Source: Hydractinia symbiolongicarpus
Taxonomy: Eukaryota; Cnidaria; Hydrozoa; Anthoathecata; Hydractiniidae
DNA length: 64,000 nt
Direction of reading: 5' to 3'
Assembly (NCBI RefSeq): GCF_029227915.1
Contig: NC_079879.1
Span: 4,464,001-4,528,000, forward strand
The notes beneath the pieces were generated by a model, which saw only the letters and a program-made list of their open reading frames with translations, did not search any database and was not told where the DNA came from. Positions 24,415-38,600 of the stretch are shown piece by piece. A program made the position numbers and the translations under genes. Every line of letters begins with the position of its first letter. Position 1 is the first letter of the stretch.

Positions 24415-25795
24415 GCTGTGCGCTGTCTGGCTGCACACTGCACTGCAACCAAGGTAGATTAGATAGCGTCACTCCAGGTCACTCCAGCAACTAACAATGC
24501 AACTAACTGCACTAACTGCGCAGTGATACATTGTCTTCTGGTTTCCATCTTCAAGTTGCAGGTCCTAGCTAGCTAAATTGTGTCAAATTTACAGAAAGAA
24601 AAGAAGTTTGGATTTCAATGATTGTAAAGACATTTTAGTTTTAACTCCATGAGTTTACCAACTGTATTATCCATTCCCTTCTTTTCTTGCTTTTTTATTT
24701 TTATTTTTGCTTTTTATTGTCCCAATTATTGCAACAAGCACTAACACCTCATTTTTTATCAAAACGCAAAGAACAGATGCAACTCTGTCAGTTGGGATAT
24801 GTGTATGTTAAAGATGAATTCCATTCATGTCACTGTGTGGCATTTTAGTCAGGGCGCTGAGAGCCAAAAATTATTAATAACAACCCGGACAAATTGAAAT
24901 TATATTGGTATGGGTTATTAAATCACTTTACTGGCCTTTGTGAAATTTCTTGTGGCGCCAATACAGGTCGTTTGTAGGTTTTGATGACGTCACTAAGTAG
25001 GACAAAAAATTGATGAAGAAACAAAAAATGAATAAACACTATAGCTATATTTTAAATCCGCTTGAAGTGTTTGTGACGTCACAATTTTTCAATGTCATAA
25101 CTGTATAGTGTGCCGTCCAATGCAGTTTTAGCATAAATTCTAAGCTTTGCAAAACAAATCTGTTAAGAGACTTATTGTTCATAGGGAAAATTTTATCTTT
25201 TTATATTTCTCCTGACCAATAGGAACCGTTAAATTTTTGACTGCGTACAAAGTTACAGATATAAAGATTTTTATACACTTGTAGTATATAAATTCGTAAG
25301 AACAGAATGCAATTAGTAAAAAAAGTGTTAAACAAGTCTGTAAATCAATTTTTACATTTCGGCTTCTTTCTCAGATTCATCTTTTAAGTCACTCGAAGAC
25401 TCAGAAGAAATAGACGATCCTTCCAAACCTTTACTATTTTCACAGCTGTCAACACATCCACAAAGATCGCTACTATTAAGACCCTGCGATTTGCATATGC
25501 ACTGGTTGGTGCGAATCAGTGATCGTCAACAGTCACAAGAGATAAGATCTAAGATATCCTCTGTTGCTGCTTTTCTCGACACCCAGTGGATTATTAAAAC
25601 CCCATCTTGCAAAATCCAACCATGTCATCAGGATATGGCACCTGTGGGAATTGCTGAAGTGACTTTTTGATAATAACTTGCGTACAAAACTTTTACAGTG
25701 ACACAACAGAGCGACACATTTTAGTGCAGGTTGTTGGGGCTGGAGTTTTTTTTCTTACTGCAAAACAGTTTGTAACAAGTTGTGTTACTGTTTTT
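24415..25795. other. Intergenic, nothing recognised
   Basis: AT-rich sequence. TGACGTCA motifs, a CRE-like palindrome, occur near 24984 and 25076. No open frame with a recognisable product was found. Confidence 0.4.
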
Positions 25796-25796
25796 G

Positions 25797-26612
25797 CAGT
25801 TAAAGGGAACGCGAGGTATAAAATGATGTTGGACTTACATTATAGAGCTTAAAAAGTTCGCTATAACAAGTCTTTTTAAATTTTTTAAAAAGCTCTTTTC
25901 ATTCTCAAGATATTCACATTTAAAAGAATTTCAGATTTAATTATGCTGCATGAATTATGATGTCATATTTCAGTAATAGCAAATTTAGACATTTTCTTCA
26001 GTAATTTTAGACCTGTTAAGGGCTGTGCATTCAAACTTTATCAATGCATAGATATTATAAAGGTTAATTGATTGACATAAATTTTTTGCCAAAATGACAC
26101 TCGCTAGCTCATCTGAAGCCTCTTAATTTTTTGCTGAAAAACTCATAAACTTAGGATCTGCATATCGATTTGCAATTAAATTTTGCGAGTAAACATATAG
26201 GGCTTATACAAGTTTACCCACAAAATTTGATTGAAAACCAAGTTGCAGATCCTGAGTTATTAAGTTGTCAGCAAACAAATAAGAGGCCTAGCACGAGCAA
26301 GCGAGTGCCATTTTGGCAAAAATTTTATGTTAATCACTTAACCTTTATAATATCTATGCATTGATAAAGTTTGAATGCACTCCCCTTAACAGGTCTAAAA
26401 TTACTGATGAAAGAAAATGTCCAAATTTGCTATTACTGAAATATGACATCATAATTCATGCAGCATAATTAAATCTGAAATTCTTTAAATGTGAATATCT
26501 TGAGAACAAAAAGAGCTTTTTAAAAAAATTAAAAAGACTTGTTAGCTAACTTTTTAAGCTCTATAATATAAGGCCAACATCATTTTATACCTTGGGTTCC
26601 CTTTCATGCCTT
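25797..26612. repeat. Foldback (long hairpin) element
   Basis: About 315 bp at 25797-26108 recurs as an imperfect inverted copy at 26300-26612, with a spacer of about 190 bp. The arms match over nearly their whole length (for example ATGCAGCATAATTAAATCTG and its complement), differing by scattered substitutions and small indels. Transcripts across it would form a long double-stranded RNA hairpin. No target duplication was identified. It may be a foldback transposon or two inverted copies of one element. Confidence 0.85.
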
Positions 26613-27273
26613 ACAACTATGGCAAACAAATGTTTCAATTGTTGGAAACTGTTGCATCAAACGTAAATGTGCCAATGACTATTTAAACTCTATTGGATTT
26701 ATCTTAAATAAAATACAAGGTTTGGATAAGCTGTATTTTTTTTTTAGACTCGTGATTTTCTGATCCTTATTGTGCTCACAACTGTGTACAATTTTGCCAG
26801 ACTTCATTTTGATAGATTTAAGGGGATTTTATTTGTAAACCCAATTTTTAGACTATAGGTGAGTCACAAGGGACTTGAAAATAGTATTAAGCTAGTTATA
26901 TTGATTATGTACCCAGAATATATCTTGCTTTTTTCACATTTAAAACCTAGCCGGAGAAATTGTTTCGCTCCCCCCATTGTTCCAGGCCATCTGTTAGGCA
27001 GGTTAAGGATTTAAGTAAGGATTTATAACTTTACTGTTGGTGTTCGGCAATTTTAATCTCCAAAATAAAACACAACACGTATAGCACAAGGTAAATACTA
27101 ATAAAGTTTTTTGATAAAAGTGGCAAAGTTGTACCATTTAAATTTAAATTTAAAAATAATTTTTAAGTTTAAACAGAAAAACAGAGGCATCCAACTAATT
27201 AACGTAAAAATATTGTAAAGAACTGGTGCTTACTTCAGAAGTTCTCTCTATTGACTTGTTTATTAAATTTAGC

Positions 27274-27619
27274 CAGGCCTATCAATAAGGGGAGAGCAAT
27301 TGCTCTTGCTCACGCGAAGGCTCACCCAATTCTGAGAAATAAGAAACTAGCTGAGCTATTAATTGCTCCCCCAATTCTAAAAAAAGTTTTTCTGGCAACA
27401 TTCAAGCAATATTAATTCAACTCACATGGAAATTAATGTTCCCTTTCTTATTATTTAAAGTAAAAAAGAACCAAAATATATAAAAAATAAATTAAATAGA
27501 TAAAAAGACTGATAAATATAAACTTATTCTTTTCATTCAGATAGCTCACCCAGTTTAAATTCTTGTAACCTTAGAGAGCGATTTGTAGCTCTGGTGTTAT
27601 TTTCTTATTGATAGGCCTG
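27274..27619. mobile_element. MITE with 16-bp perfect inverted repeats
   Basis: The ends are CAGGCCTATCAATAAG and its exact complement, 346 bp apart overall. Flanking TTTAGC and TTTAAC may be a target duplication with one mismatch. There is no coding capacity. The superfamily is uncertain; CAGG ends occur in several hAT-like families. Confidence 0.75.
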
Positions 27620-28142
27620 TTTAACCCCATCTCCAAGCTATTTATATAGAACCAGCAAAATTATTTCTGTTTTTAATACAGTTTACGAATTTAAAAACAA
27701 TTTCTATTTTATGAAAAAGAATTTAAATGTTAGGAATTGCTTCTCTTTTCAGAGGGTCTTCAAATATGGAAAAAATGTCAAATTGTTCGTGCATCTGGCT
27801 CTTAAGACTTAACAAATGTGCTGCTTATCTAAAGATGTAATGCCTGAACTATTTCATTAGTAAATATATTTCAAACTACTAAGAAAAAGAAATTTAACAT
27901 GAATTAAATACGGCCATTAAAAAAATCACTTAAAAATTATAATAAAAACAAAAAAAACACAGAAATTTTCATAATAGCTTTCCTATTGTAATGTCTCAGT
28001 TTAGTGGTTCAAAATAAATTTTTGATACTCTTCTGCTAAATTTGAAATTGATTTAGCCATTAAATAAAATCCTTTCAAAATTTAATTTACCTAAAATATT
28101 TTGTCCTTTAAATTTGTCTTCTTTATTTTAGACAATAACAAA

Positions 28143-31100
28143 ATGCCAGGCTGTCACTCTAAACATATTTCTGGTAGTTGTTATGAACTTGCTCACACCT
28201 GGTCGAGTAGCTGTTCCCTCAGTGCAATAGATGTTTTCCTTAATTGTTTCAAGTATGCCCTGAGGCTTTATGCACCACTTTATTTTGTAAGTACAATTAA
28301 CTAGTTTTTTATAATTGTCAGAGACCAATTTAATATGAAACCTTTGATTTAGATTTGAAAAATATTTTCGGCAAAGTTTGTGCAACCTAGGAAGGCTGGG
28401 TATCCAAGACAAGAAAAATATAAGATAGTGTAATGGCTATCTAATCCAACTTTAAAACCACTTTTTCCTTTTTCAGGAATTTAATTATGCATTTGCCTAC
28501 ACAAGCATATTTTTTGTATTTTTTGTTTTTTTAAAAACAACTAAAATTCATGTTGAGAGATTTTATGATGTTTTTCATTATATATACATACAAAGGCACA
28601 TTTTTGCTCTTCCTTGGGAATTTTATGTATATATTCCATTAATTTTATATATACATATATAGAACGTTTTTAATTATTGGGCTGCAAATGAAAGACTCGT
28701 TATATTCTAAGAAATCAATTAAAGTCCACACTAAACTTTTTTTTCCATCTGATCACATACCTTACATAAAACAGGTATTCTGTTTACAATTACTTTGACA
28801 ACCTCCTCCCTTGATTAGCCTCCCTAAAGCTTATTTTCCACGAAAAAACAAATTGAGATCATATAAAATGCTTTTTGAAGTTATCTACTGGGGATCTTTT
28901 TTTTTTCTTAAAAAAATCTTTATTGGTTCTCCAGACATATCTTCAGACTTTTGTTAATTATGTGACTAGCTCTAAATCATGTGATATCTGTTATTATGTA
29001 GGCACAATTTAGTAAAAAAATAAAATTTATGAAATGCTTAAAACACCAAACTGAACGACCAAAGAAAGATATATTTGACATACTGATATATATTGTGAAC
29101 TATAGCTTTGTTATACTAGTGGAACTAGTTAAAAATCTTTACCAATTTTATTTTATTTAAAAAAAAATACATTTGCAAATTCGAGACAACTTTTCAAACT
29201 CTTTCTTGAACTAAAATTGTTTTTCACAAGAGGAAAGGCTTTATAAGTAGAAATTTCCATTGGGATTGACCTTTATGTATAATTTATCACTGGTTCAACC
29301 TCTAACAGGTAAGTGATGCTAATTAATTTGGTTAGTTGGTTGCCTATAAGTGAATTAAGTTTCCACTAATGTTTAGATATCTGGCGTGATGACTCGGAAA
29401 AGAAAGGAATATTTTATGAAGAAACTTTTAAAGGAGATCTTACAGTCATCGCTTTTTTTAGCAACAAACGGTGGCATGATGGTGGTAATGTTTTGTACTT
29501 TCAGGTAAGATTTTTTTGTTTGAAGCTTACCACTTTTTTTGACACACATCGCTCTAGGTATAGCTGAAAGCTTTATGATATTATGACCATTCTTCATTTT
29601 TTATATATCATTTATATATTCCAATTGAGCTTTAATCTTTATAATGTGGGTCACCTAACAAACATTTTTAAATCATGTCTGCTGTTCCAAATTTTTATTT
29701 CTTGACATGACACTAACAAGTTCAGCTGATAATTCCAAAATAAATGAAATAAATTGTTTTTTAGAAAAGTTCTTGGAAGTTTCTATTTTTATTCTGTTGG
29801 ATTAATGCCTGGAATTTTGTCATCACTTTGTGCTATACTGATTGAAAGAAAAAATCGACGTGGTGCTTTGGCGGTTTACATGTTTAATCAGGTATGTGTA
29901 TTTTCAAGTGTCACTAGAATCGTAGAATGCTGGGTATATGACTTATGAGGATGACTTTTAATAGGGGGGGGGAGGTGAGGGGAGACAATGACAATGAACA
30001 GATGATGATGAAGTCGAATAATTGTTCGACTTGCACTATTCTCAGAAATGCGATTAAGGAACAGGCAAAGGTGAAGAAAAATGTAAATGTTATTCTGAAA
30101 AGTTGTTTTCAAATTTTTTATTTAAATCTGCTGAGATCTGATTCACTTGTGATTTAATGGGTTACGACAAGTCAAAAAACTATTATTTCAAAATAACAAA
30201 ACTTTTACATTACTTACTATATATTTCTACTATATCAGTATAGTTTACTTAATTGCGTTCATGCATATTTAAGTTTCCTGAAACTTTTTTTAAAAAAAGA
30301 GAACAATGCAATTAGTTAACTGCCAAAAAATTGCCATCATAAGAGAATTAAAAAGTAAAAGATCTATTTTATGCAGAACAGGTAAAGTCTACCTTCAGCA
30401 GATGAGAGATTTTCCAACATGATAATGAATGCGATTGTTATAAAAACAGAAGAATTAGAAATAAAGAAATCTTATAATAATAAGATTAACATAAATATAG
30501 CATAAGAAACACAAATTAAGAAACATGAGGCTTAAATTGAGTTTCAAGAAACATTGAGTCTGCCTTACAAAACTAGTTTCTTGAAGAGAAAGATGTGTAA
30601 TGACAGAGTTTAAGTTGATATTGACTAATACATCCTCCAAAGTTTTAGTTTTTAGGAATTATTTTAACAAAATGTAAAAACATTTAGCTCTGCCAAGATC
30701 TACAACAAATATAAAGAATTTTCGTCTTTGTCAAATTATATTCACAACAACAACAACAACAAAAACAAAAATCATTTTCCCTACAGTCAAGTTTGGACAA
30801 ATAAGGTACCAAAAGTTTGTTCACTAAATAAGTGGTGCTTTCGTTATACATAGCCTGTCTAAGACAGGTAGGTTATGGTAGAAACTTATTTTTTTTTACT
30901 TTTTGTGAAATGTGATATTTTTGTGTGTTTGTACAGGCATTGGATACCACTTTTAACATTCTAAAGCATGATGGATATGCAAAAGATATACGTTACGGCG
31001 AGGTATGCCAAATTTCCTTTTTTTAAATTTTAGAGATTACTCAATGCAAGAAAGCACGTCATTCCTAAAGTTTAAACGAAACGCATATGCTAAAAAAGCA

Positions 31101-34100
31101 CAAAACATGTTTACCAATTGACCAGCTCTCTTTTACATTGTTGTATTTGAGTCATATTATACCAAAAACAAGTTGGGCTATAAAGAACATCAAGCAAAAA
31201 TGACGATAGCTTTTTCATTTTTTTTATTTGTAGGTTTACCTATTTGCATCAACCATGGCTCTTCTAATGTACATGTATAGGTAAGTTTTGATGTCAATTT
31301 TTTTTTCAACTTGTTAATTGACCATTTTACCTCGCCTGTTATTAATTATTGCGCAATAAAAACAGGTCTATTTTTCCAGATATCTAACCAGAATATTACG
31401 AAGATGAACATTACGTGGCATTTCGTACTTTTTGCCTTTAGTAAACAAACTCTGTGTCCCGCATAAAATCATATAAGACAACAAAGCTTTAGGACTGTTA
31501 CAAACCTAGATCTGTGGAACCATTTAAAATAATTTTATTTTTATTAGATCAAATAACCTGCCTGATGGTTTTATAAAAGTCCTTTTTGAGTAAGTATTTC
31601 TTATTTTCATACGCTAACTAATTTGCAGATCAGTTTTTGTCCATTTGTTTACTTGTTATTTAGTTCTGGTTTGCGAGATCGCCCTAGACATGATATGTAT
31701 GAGAGTCCAGGTTATGGTTACGCCCACATGGTACATTGGTAGGCTTGATATTTTTCCTTCCTCTATTTAGCTATCCTTGGTCAGCTGTCCACTGCATTTA
31801 GTTTTACTCCAAAAAATTTTGAAATCAAATGTTGCTACCTACCTAAGTTTTTTCTCAAATAACAAATTTCTCTCTAATATGTTATTTGGAATTATTAAGA
31901 GAAACACTGAAATCACTTTTAGTGCTTTGAAAACAGCTTTCATTTAGGCTTCATGTCAGTTCCATACACCTACCACTAGCTTATTAGGTCGTCACATGTA
32001 GTCTCCTATCGGTTTAAATTGATATATAAACGTAGGAATGGTATCAATTTTAATTAGGTAATACATGAGAAGAGGATTTTTTTCTAGACCTGTATCAAAA
32101 TCATGCTTTACTGTAACAATATTATTCCTTTCTTTTGTTCAGCTGCAAACTCTCTGGCCAAGCATTTTTAGGTGGATTTGGTCTTCAGGCTGCTTACAAT
32201 TTACTGTCAGTTCTACCAAAATCATTAAAGAATCCAGGTAGGAAATTCACACATATATTTTATAAAATTTAGGGTCATTAATTTTATAGATCTATTCCCA
32301 ATTTTATTTTTAGAAAAACTGATATTTGCCCTTTTGGAAAAAAGAAATTTTCGAACTGGTGCATTCTTAGGAAGTTTTGTTGGTATATATAAAGTGAGTT
32401 TTGATTAATAACATGCTCCTTGTTTATAGTTGCACGGACGTTCTTATTGTTTCTTTGAATAGGCAATGGAATGATACTAGCAATAGTTGTATGAGGAGTT
32501 TTTATACTGTATAGACAGACCTGGCTTGCTGTAATTGTATTTACCAAGACTAAATTGACTTTGATATATCGTTTTCTTTTCGGACTAATTTACAACAACT
32601 TTTCAATGTAAACCTATATAAAGTTTATAACCTATCCCCCAATTCACCCTCTTCCGCACATGTACGTTTTAGAAAATCACAATCGTTAATTCATGAATCC
32701 CTAGAAGACTAAACATAACTGGGGTGATTGACTGTAATTGTAGCGGTTTCCAAGATCTGCAAGTCAATATGGCGAATAGAATACATTCCATTGTGTCAAT
32801 TTGACTACCTTCAAATCAATATTTTTGTAAATAATTTTGTTGTTGTTTTTTCTCTGTAGTTAATGGAGGTGTTACTTAGTAAATATCCAAAATCCAATCG
32901 ACATGTAAATGCAGCATTGGCTGGTAACAAATTTGCTTTCTTATAAATCTAAGTCATTTAGGATTAAATTTTGTTTTTAATAACATCATTTTATTCAAAG
33001 GTGGCGTCGCTGGGCTGTCCATGTTCTTTCAACGAAGTTCATACATTGCAACATACCTAGCGTCCAAAACTATTGAGGTGAAATTTCTTAATTGATATCG
33101 TTTTTTGTTTCCGTAGCCATAACGAGTACAGAAAGAATGAAGGAAAGAATTGTCAAATGTTTTTTCGTGTTTGCAACAAAGTAAAAAATAGTGCTTACAT
33201 TTAACGTCACTCTTACATCTACTATTATACTGTTACGAGAAGCGATAGTCTCTGCATGTAGCGGTGTCCTTCCTCCCCTCGACAAAACATTATTGGCTAA
33301 AATTTGCATAAAAATTAAAAAATACTTCGTTTCCGACATACATTCAGACAATTAGAAAGAACCATACGAACAATATAGCAGCATTGAATTTTTTTTATTG
33401 TGTTTGAACTAGCCAGTGACTACTCGAGAAATGTGGATTCTGAAAGTTATTGTTTTAAATCGTAAAATCATTGGTCATCTAGGAAGTTGTTATTACTTAA
33501 TTTATTTGTCAAATTTACTGTTGGTATAAAAGGCCACACATGATGTAAACTGCTTATATTCCTTGTCTTATAAAAGTGACTAATAATGTTGCAGTTTTTT
33601 TTCCAAATATATAGATGAATAGACAATCGACATTAAGTAATGTTAAGAATAAAGTGCAGATGGCTGTATTCTGAAACATAATTAATTTAAGCATGATATA
33701 AAATTTTGTCTGTGGTAGCACGACATTTTTAGAATGAATTGAGTTTTAGAGTCCTTAAATTCTGTTTTTTATTTAGCTGTATTATATGAACGGAATCCAC
33801 AAGGGCGTATTCCCCTACATCAAACATTTTGATTCATTTTTATATGCAATATGTACAGGCATCATGTTTCACGCTGTAAGTAGTTTTTTCCCCTATAAGT
33901 GTTTTCTTTTCCTTATCTGCAAAAGCATTAGGGCATCGACAAGCACGTATGTCGTATTTTTTAGCTAAGACTACATCCAATCTCCTCAATTCTCGGTTTT
34001 AATGATTCTCCTTAAAATGGTTCATGCTTCCCTAAAAGTAGCAATATTTGTCAAATCTTCTTTAATCTGATTATGTAATTGTTTAGTGGCTTAAGTTGGA

Positions 34101-34687
34101 AAAAAAAGAGTACATTTTGTTAAGTTTATTCTGCTGCCAGAAAGTTTAAACAGAATGTTAAATTCGCTCTAAAACTAAAGTAAAGGAGGCATCCTCATTT
34201 TAGACAAACTTAAAGCTTCTTATAAGCTCATAAAAAAGTGCTGACAGCAGCAAAAATTTATTGTTGATAGAAGGTTCTTAAATCTACTCACTTTTTCCCA
34301 AAGTGGATATCGTGATCTCCTTAACAAATTTTCAGCTTCAATCCTTAATTCCTATACAATTCATTTCACCACATGGGACTTGTACAACGTTCTGATAAGA
34401 AGTTGGGATTATTTTTGTCTTTGTTAAAAAGTAAACAAATTTTTATTTTTAGGCTGTAGTCCAACCATTATTCTTACGCAATACCTACTGGTCCTTTCTT
34501 TTGAAACTTACAGGAAAGAGGTACAAAATTTTTCAGCTTATACCTACCAGTTTTTTAGTTTTCTCCTACTGTGATATGTAAAATATTTCTAATTAGGTTC
34601 GACGCAATTAATCGTTTTAAATTGGATGTCTGGGGACTGGACAGCAGCAAAATAGATAGATTAGCAGCTCAAAAGAAGTCATTGTAA
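28143..34687 (+). CDS. TMEM135: Transmembrane protein 135 (TMEM135)
   Basis: TMEM135 is a multi-pass membrane protein of peroxisomes and mitochondria, linked to mitochondrial dynamics and peroxisomal lipid export. Fourteen exons keep one frame: 28143-28286, 29377-29504, 29765-29891, 30937-31002, 31234-31280, 31548-31589, 31664-31738, 32143-32237, 32314-32393, 32860-32923, 33001-33077, 33777-33875, 34453-34520 and 34597-34687. The total is 400 residues (human 458). Matches to the family include CYELAHTWSSSC near the N terminus, RLYAPLYF, LIERKNRRGALAVYM, FRTGAFLGSFVGIYK, YLASKTIE and the C-terminal RFDAINRFKLDVWGLDSSK. The two related halves of the protein, each with several hydrophobic segments, are retained. 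The shortfall against human lies in the variable middle loop. The start ATG lies 10 bases after a splice acceptor, so a 5' leader exon is expected. Confidence 0.93.
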
Positions 34688-35690
34688 ACGTACGTCATAT
34701 CGCGAGTGAGTTTTCGCGAGTTCAAAGTTTTATGCAAGACTAATTTTCTCGAAATTGTGGAGGTAAGCCAGGTTTAGAAGATTCTTTCTTGTTAAAGCCA
34801 TGCGATAATCAATTTGTAATTAGCGTCCTTTGTTTATGTTTTCGTATATCTTTATGCTATTCAAATTTTCAGCGTTTTTTTAATCGTATAAATCGTTTTT
34901 TAAATTCTTTTAAGCAAATTATCCTCGCCTCTTTACCAAATCTTTCGTAAAATAATATTTTGAGTTTTTTTACTGCATAGAAATTAAAGTATATATGTAT
35001 ATTTATGCATCTATATAAACACATGATAATTTGTTTTTATAGTAATCTAAATTTTGATATTCAAATTCCCCAACGTATTTAGCGTTTTTTAGAGGGTATT
35101 CAAAGATTTGTTAGCTATTCAACATACTCTTCAAAACTCCTGTATCATATCATTATGATATGACTTCAAATTTTTCGTAGGTAAATATAGGCGGATATAC
35201 AACGTTTTTGTTTAAATATTTTGATAATCAGATGTATAGTAAGATCTGTTTAATTGAAGAACATATAGAAGTTAAATTTAAAACAATTTGTTTTAATGGC
35301 TAGTTTTTTGAGGCTTTTTGTAAAAAATTTAAATTTATTTTTATCGAGTTACAATCAATAGCTACAAACCATTTAAAATTTAATACCACCTCTTGAGATA
35401 GAAAACCTTAACTCGCCAAGTTTGCCTATTTTTTTTGTGGTTTTCTCTGTCGCCTAAAGAAACGGAAGAAAGAAATTTTGTTTGAATGAATATATTGACA
35501 ATCCAACATAATTTACTAGGATAAGATTACCATGCACATATCGACACATATCCAGTTTGTAACAAAATTAAAATATTAAGATATATGACAAGTTGCTAGA
35601 ATTTAAAACAGCTCAGTATTTTTTTTTTCAACTTAGTCAAAAAATAAAAATGATTTGGCACTGCACAGATGGGAGTCAGCGTAAATAAAT
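34688..35690. other. Convergent intergenic region
   Basis: AT-rich DNA, 1 kb, between the 3' ends of TMEM135 and the minus-strand peptide-family gene D. No further gene is seen; it must hold both 3' untranslated regions. Confidence 0.4.
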
Positions 35691-38600
35691 CTAGCTTCGT
35701 TCCCATGGTGGTTTAATGAGATGAAGGTCGTCATTAACTTCCAACCCAAGCCTCAAAAGACCAAGCATTCCACGATTTAACAGTCTGTCCACATAATAAG
35801 GAGCCTCCTCTACTCTTTGGTCGCATCGTCCTTTCAGATCACCACCAGTGTCACGAATATCTCGTATCAAGCGAATAGCTACCAAGAATTGCACCCAAAA
35901 GTACAGCTCTAGGATTGAAAATCAACGAATATAATTAAACAAATTGCAAAATTAAAGGTTCTGATTCAACATTTTTATTTGGGCGGCCCTAAATGGCGTT
36001 AATTTACTTGCTCTGGTGCATAAGGTCTGTTATTGTGTATTTGTTTCAGAGTTTTATTGTGGACAGGTAATAATAACGCACTATGAAGCAGTCGTTAAAA
36101 TGGTTAGAAAACAAACATAAATATGTTTTTTAACATACTATGTTTCAACATTCTCTTGAACTGCAGAAATTTTTGCGCAGGTGACAATGTTGGTACCACC
36201 ATTGCATCGGTCATTCCTGGTTTTAGATCAGGTCCAACTTCCACCGGCTTCTTATATTTTCTACCATACTGGTTGTATTCTTTGCATACCTACGGGAAAA
36301 AATCTTCTTTACTTTCTTTAAAATAAAATAAAAAAATAAAGGTTATTTTTTTTTATTTATTTATTTTTTTATTTTTTTTTTTGACGTGAACTAAATATCT
36401 TATCAGAAAAACCTTCACGTGTTAAGGCACAAAAATTTCATAAAAAATAAAATTTTACAATCTTTATAATACCGTATTGGAATAAATTTTCGCGAGAATT
36501 AAATTTCGCGATATCGCGAGAATATGTTCTCGGAAATTGTTCTCAATTTCGCCATTCGCGAAATTCCAGTTTTTCAAACCCTTGTTCTTAGCATGGAGAT
36601 AATATAAGTCATTTGCTCACGTAAGTTTACCAATTTTCAACCCTGCCAGCACTTTGGTAATATATTCTGATAACAGAAATTTTGTTCTTTTGCTGACATT
36701 GTACCAGCTGTGAAAATGGAGTCATCAGTCAGTAACACAGGTACTGATAACCCTTACGCCAATGATAGGGATGACAATTCTGCAATGAATCTGTTTGATA
36801 AATGAAAAAATCCCTTCTAACTTTTTGATTAATAATCGTAAGCTTGTGATAAGACAATAAACATGCAAATTATTTTTTAGCGAATTCTAGTAATTGGCCA
36901 TTTGCCAAAATAAAGATTCTCGCGAAATTTATTGAAACTCTATTTGCAAAATAAAATTCTTCCAAAATGTAAAAAAGTTGCAAAATTTATTCCACTAAGG
37001 CATTTCAAACATACACAAAGTTCTCAGAGGTTAGGAAATTTTTTTTCTCCCAAAAATCAGGTATTGCTATTAGGACCTACGAGAATTATTTTTTCTCGAA
37101 GGACTAATGATACGAATACCGGCAGGAAACAAACTACATGTATAACTACATGTTTTTTTTATAAGCAATGAAAAATCCAAAAGCAGGCTGGGATATGCTT
37201 ACACTGAGATGCTTCCAAGATGTTATCAAAAAATAAATAATGGGATGTGCTTGTGAAAAACACTTTTATCATGTAATTCACCTCGCATCTTATCATTTAT
37301 TCTTCTGTTTGTTTTGGTACTAAAATAGAACTGCGACATTCGAATGTCAAAAGTCGAATGTAATTAGCTATATTCGAAATCTGAATTTGCTACAATATTT
37401 TGATGAATGAGAAAAGTCAAGCTTATAAAATACAGTACTTTATTCCCCTATTCTTCTGTTTTAGTCAAGAACATGCAGGAAAAATCTTATTATTGTAAAT
37501 TTTTGTTAGATATGCTTACATATCTGCTTATAAAAAAACATGTACTAAAGAGTGTTGAAAAGTGTTAGAATTCCCCGTTCCCTCTATACGGCTAATTCGC
37601 AATGCATTATGGTAGTTGTATTCTACAGTTTTCCCTCCCAGAAGCGAGAGTTTGTAAATAAATAACAGCATTCTTTTTATTGTGGCGATAATAACAAAAA
37701 GCCGTTATTGTTTGTGATAATTTTCAAATCTCCTCAAGAAAATCATTATCTCCCTTATCCAAAACCCGTGTTATTGATGTAAACATTTAAATATTGTTAG
37801 TTAGTGAGGTTTTAGGAGTGAAAGAAGTCGAAATGGAAGTAATAAATAAGGATACAGATTTAGATATAATTTTAAGCTCTACAGATCTTGGGCCTAGCTT
37901 TTCTCAAAGCTCTTGTGTGGTACCAAGACCTGTTTTTAAAGAATTAACAAATGCCGAGAGGGACGAAGAAGTGGAGGAAAGAACACACGAAGATATAAGT
38001 CAATGGTCAACTGATCTTGCAGCTATGCCTTCGATCACCCAGGAGAAAATTCACCAATATTTAGTTCTTGGAAATAGCTGTGATAGCAAGCCGAAGGGTG
38101 CTACAAAGCATAAAATTCTTGGATACCAACTATTCAAGGAGAGCTACGTGAAGAAAGTGAGAGTTAAAAGTAATGTTATGGCTGAAAAATTAACTTTTCT
38201 TGTGAAATGTTTTGTAGCTGCTTCCATGAAAAGAGAAAAATATTCTGTTTATGTCCACCTGTGTCAAAGAAGTGGTGATATTTTGTATGCGAAATGTTTA
38301 TGTAAAGCTGGAGCAGGAGGATGCTGTAAGCATGTCGCAGCAGTTCTATTTCAATTGGTTGAATACAAACAGTTGGACTTAAAAATTGTCCCTGATGACA
38401 AGACATGCACAGATTTGTTACAAAAATGGCATGTACCTGGAGAAAGTGCAAATTCTGCACCAATAAAATTTTCTGCAATGGCATTCGAGAAAGCAGACCT
38501 TACGAAAGACACAAATGAAAGTCGCAAAAGACCGTTGGTCACAGGAAATAGAAAATTTTGTTCTACACCACTGTTTGCACATGAGCCCTCAACCGAAAAA

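Noticed and set aside
36717-36805. Short plus-strand frame starting MESSVSNTG
   Set aside because: About 29 codons, no partner exon found and it lies in a repeat-like stretch; possible but unsupported.
37794-37832. Extra N-terminal residues on the YqaJ-domain protein
   Set aside because: They begin at a TTG; the first ATG is at 37833 in a good context.
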